In this document: piece after piece, positions 62,413 to 64,000 of the stretch | Layout of the letters: each line of letters starts with the position of its first letter | How positions within the stretch are numbered: the stretch's first letter is position 1 | Assembly: GCA_965248135.1 (NCBI GenBank) | Contig: CBDFIN010000011.1 | Span: forward strand, 372,001 to 436,000 | Source: SZUA-100 sp965248135 | Lineage (GTDB): Bacteria; Pseudomonadota; Alphaproteobacteria; Rhizobiales; Rhizobiaceae | Length of the DNA stretch: 64,000 nucleotides | Direction of reading: 5' to 3' | Program-made: the position numbers and the translations under genes | The notes under the pieces: model-generated | What the model was told of the DNA's origin: nothing | The model's input: the letters and a program-made list of their open reading frames with translations, nothing else | The model's database searches: none

Positions 62413-64000
62413 TCACTCAGATTTGGTATAATCGGCCTTCGGCGTTCCGCGATATTTCTGCAGCAGCTTATCGTCCACCTCACTACCATCATATAGGCCA
62501 AGCAACACGCCGGTCGAACGCGAGCGGCCTCGCATGTTCAAGATGTCGGTTTCAGATTTGGTCGTGCGCTGCGATGGCCTTCTGGCCCACTGGCCAAGTC
62601 GATCATACATCTGTTCAATGACCTCATGATGGGTTTTGCTATCCCCCAGATCTTCAAATTCATCGGGATCATTTTCCAAATCGAAAAGCATTGGGCGGAA
62701 ACCGCCCTCAGCGTGCATAAATTTCCAGCGCTTGTCGGCCACCATAAAAAGCCGCGCCTGCCGAGGCGCAAGATCAAGATTTTCCGCCATCATGGTAGCT
62801 GAATAATCAAATTCGCTGATGGCAAATTGACGCCAGCTCTCGGGCTCTTCACCTTGCAGGAACGGTTTTAGCGAGCGGCCCTCCAAAATGTGACCCAGAC
62901 CGCCCTCGCCGCGATAGTCGATGAAGGTGGCGGCAAGGTCAATGCTCTCGACCAGCTCATCACAAATGCTGCCGCGCACAGCGTCGGCCTCAATAGAAGG
63001 ATCGTAGATGATCAACGGCACCTTGACCGACGGCTCGTGGAAAAGATCTTTCTCTCCAAGCCAGTGATCACCAAGATAATCGCCATGATCGGAAGTAATC
63101 ACAATTATCGTGTCATCCAAACGGCCAGATGTTTCCAGATATTCCAAAAGCCGGCCAAGCTCGTCATCGCACTGTTTGATCAGGCCCATATAGGCGGGAA
63201 TGACTGCATGGCGCACCTCATCGCGGCGAAATGCCTGACCGATTGGATTGTTCATGTACTGATCGAACACAGGATGGGGATTGTCACGCTCGCTGGCGTG
63301 GCGGATTGCCGGCTTGATCTGATTATGACCATACATATCGTGATAGGGTGCCGGCACGATATAGGGCCAATGCGGCTTGATATAGGAAAGATGGCATAGC
63401 CACGGCCTATCCTGATTTTCCCGCTGTTGAAGGAATTCAATGGCTCTGGTGGTGAGCCACGGGGTCTCTGAATCCTCGTTGCGGATATTGGCCGGCTGGC
63501 CGGCATTTTGCATCAGCCAGCCAGAGGCGATATCGCCGTTTTGTGCGATGCCCGCATTGGCATTTTCATGCCATGGATTTTCGCCCCCGTATCCCTTGGT
63601 CTTGAGATATTCATTGTAGGGAGAACGCCGGTTGTCATAAAAACCATCGGGACCCTCGGCCCATAAACCGTCATCGCGTATGTGAACATCAAATCCGCAT
63701 TCTGATAACCTGGTCCCGATAACACCGTCATGCGAGATGCCCAATCGGGCCATGCCCTGCTTGTCGGCGCTCATGTGGGTCTTGCCGACCAGCCAGCATT
63801 CCATCCCGGTTTTACGCAGATGATCGCCAAGCGTCTGTTCACCAACTTTAAGAGGAAAATTGTTCCAGGCGGCACCGTGGCTGTGGACATAGCGACCGGT
63901 ATAAAAACTCATGCGCGATGCGCCACAGATCGGAGACTGGACATAGCAGCGCGAGAAGCGGACGCCCATGGACGCCACCCGGTCAAAATTGGGCGTTTTC
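62413..64000 (-). CDS. Sulfatase (alkaline phosphatase superfamily), 5' end beyond the window
   Basis: Only the C-terminal ~529 residues are inside the window; the frame is open to base 64000. Near that end it reads TPNFDRVASMGVRF then SPICGASRMSFYTGRY, where the Cys of CxASR would become the formylglycine. VGKTHMS, TIIVITSDHGDYLGDHWLGE and LVESIDLAATFIDYRGEGGL are typical of type I sulfatases, with Asp and His ligands for the metal. No signal peptide can be judged. An anSME or FGE maturase is not in view. The exact substrate (for example choline-sulfate or a glycan) is unknown. Confidence 0.88.
   Translation of the reverse strand, partial: KTPNFDRVASMGVRFSRCYVQSPICGASRMSFYTGRYVHSHGAAWNNFPLKVGEQTLGDHLRKTGMECWLVGKTHMSADKQGMARLGISHDGVIGTRLSECGFDVHIRDDGLWAEGPDGFYDNRRSPYNEYLKTKGYGGENPWHENANAGIAQNGDIASGWLMQNAGQPANIRNEDSETPWLTTRAIEFLQQRENQDRPWLCHLSYIKPHWPYIVPAPYHDMYGHNQIKPAIRHASERDNPHPVFDQYMNNPIGQAFRRDEVRHAVIPAYMGLIKQCDDELGRLLEYLETSGRLDDTIIVITSDHGDYLGDHWLGEKDLFHEPSVKVPLIIYDPSIEADAVRGSICDELVESIDLAATFIDYRGEGGLGHILEGRSLKPFLQGEEPESWRQFAISEFDYSATMMAENLDLAPRQARLFMVADKRWKFMHAEGGFRPMLFDLENDPDEFEDLGDSKTHHEVIEQMYDRLGQWARRPSQRTTKSETDILNMRGRSRSTGVLLGLYDGSEVDDKLLQKYRGTPKADYTKSE

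Overview
The window reads as chromosomal DNA of an alphaproteobacterium of the order Hyphomicrobiales (Rhizobiales), probably aerobic and free-living. The basis is gene order and content: rsh-rpoZ-NYN-uracil glycosylase followed by convergent smpB-dapA; purF-cvpA-radA-alr-dnaB; cysS next to citramalate synthase; a class I lysyl-tRNA synthetase; short ATGA gene overlaps; and moderately GC-rich coding DNA. No rRNA, CRISPR array, prophage or plasmid gene was seen. One tRNA (Gln, TTG) is present.

Layout. 1-7 kb: stringent response and RNA polymerase omega, an NYN RNase, a family 5 uracil-DNA glycosylase, an SLC13-type transporter with a universal stress protein, then smpB and dapA. 7-11 kb: two-subunit xanthine dehydrogenase. 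11-17 kb: tRNA-Gln, a DUF2007-like protein, a TrmN6-like methyltransferase, a TPR protein, ispE, a MoaB-like protein and a radical SAM protein. 17-26 kb (minus strand): dnaB, a fatty-acid desaturase, alr, radA, cvpA, purF and an SDR enzyme. 26-32 kb: a LysM protein, a frameshifted LOG gene, cimA and cysS. 32-41 kb: a 0.6 kb non-coding stretch with hairpins, a LysE exporter, an HMCES/YedK protein, a nitronate monooxygenase, a complete putrescine-type ABC transporter (potFGHI) and a U32 peptidase-family enzyme. 41-47 kb: an HTH-S24 repressor, an ScfR/RamB-like regulator, a rhodanese-HigA fusion facing a YeeE/YedE sulfur transporter, and a lytic transglycosylase.

47-50 kb is the accessory part. 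A lipoprotein gene is broken at two places by palindromic repeats ending in CTAG, with an intact-looking IS630-family element beside it. A separate 19-bp perfect inverted repeat lies near 46.4 kb.

50-64 kb: a solute-binding protein, a TerB-like protein, lysS, moeA, then the most unusual group. This is a minus-strand set encoding a HEAT-repeat protein, a universal stress protein carrying three C-terminal PCP_red-like segments, a radical SAM/SPASM protein that also ends in a PCP_red-like domain, and a HemY-type protoporphyrinogen oxidase. It is divergent from ferrochelatase (hemH), and a perfect FNR/FixK box (TTGATCCAAATCAA) lies in the shared upstream region. I read this as an oxygen-regulated haem or tetrapyrrole module whose USP and HEAT components have no function I can name. 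The window ends inside a sulfatase gene.
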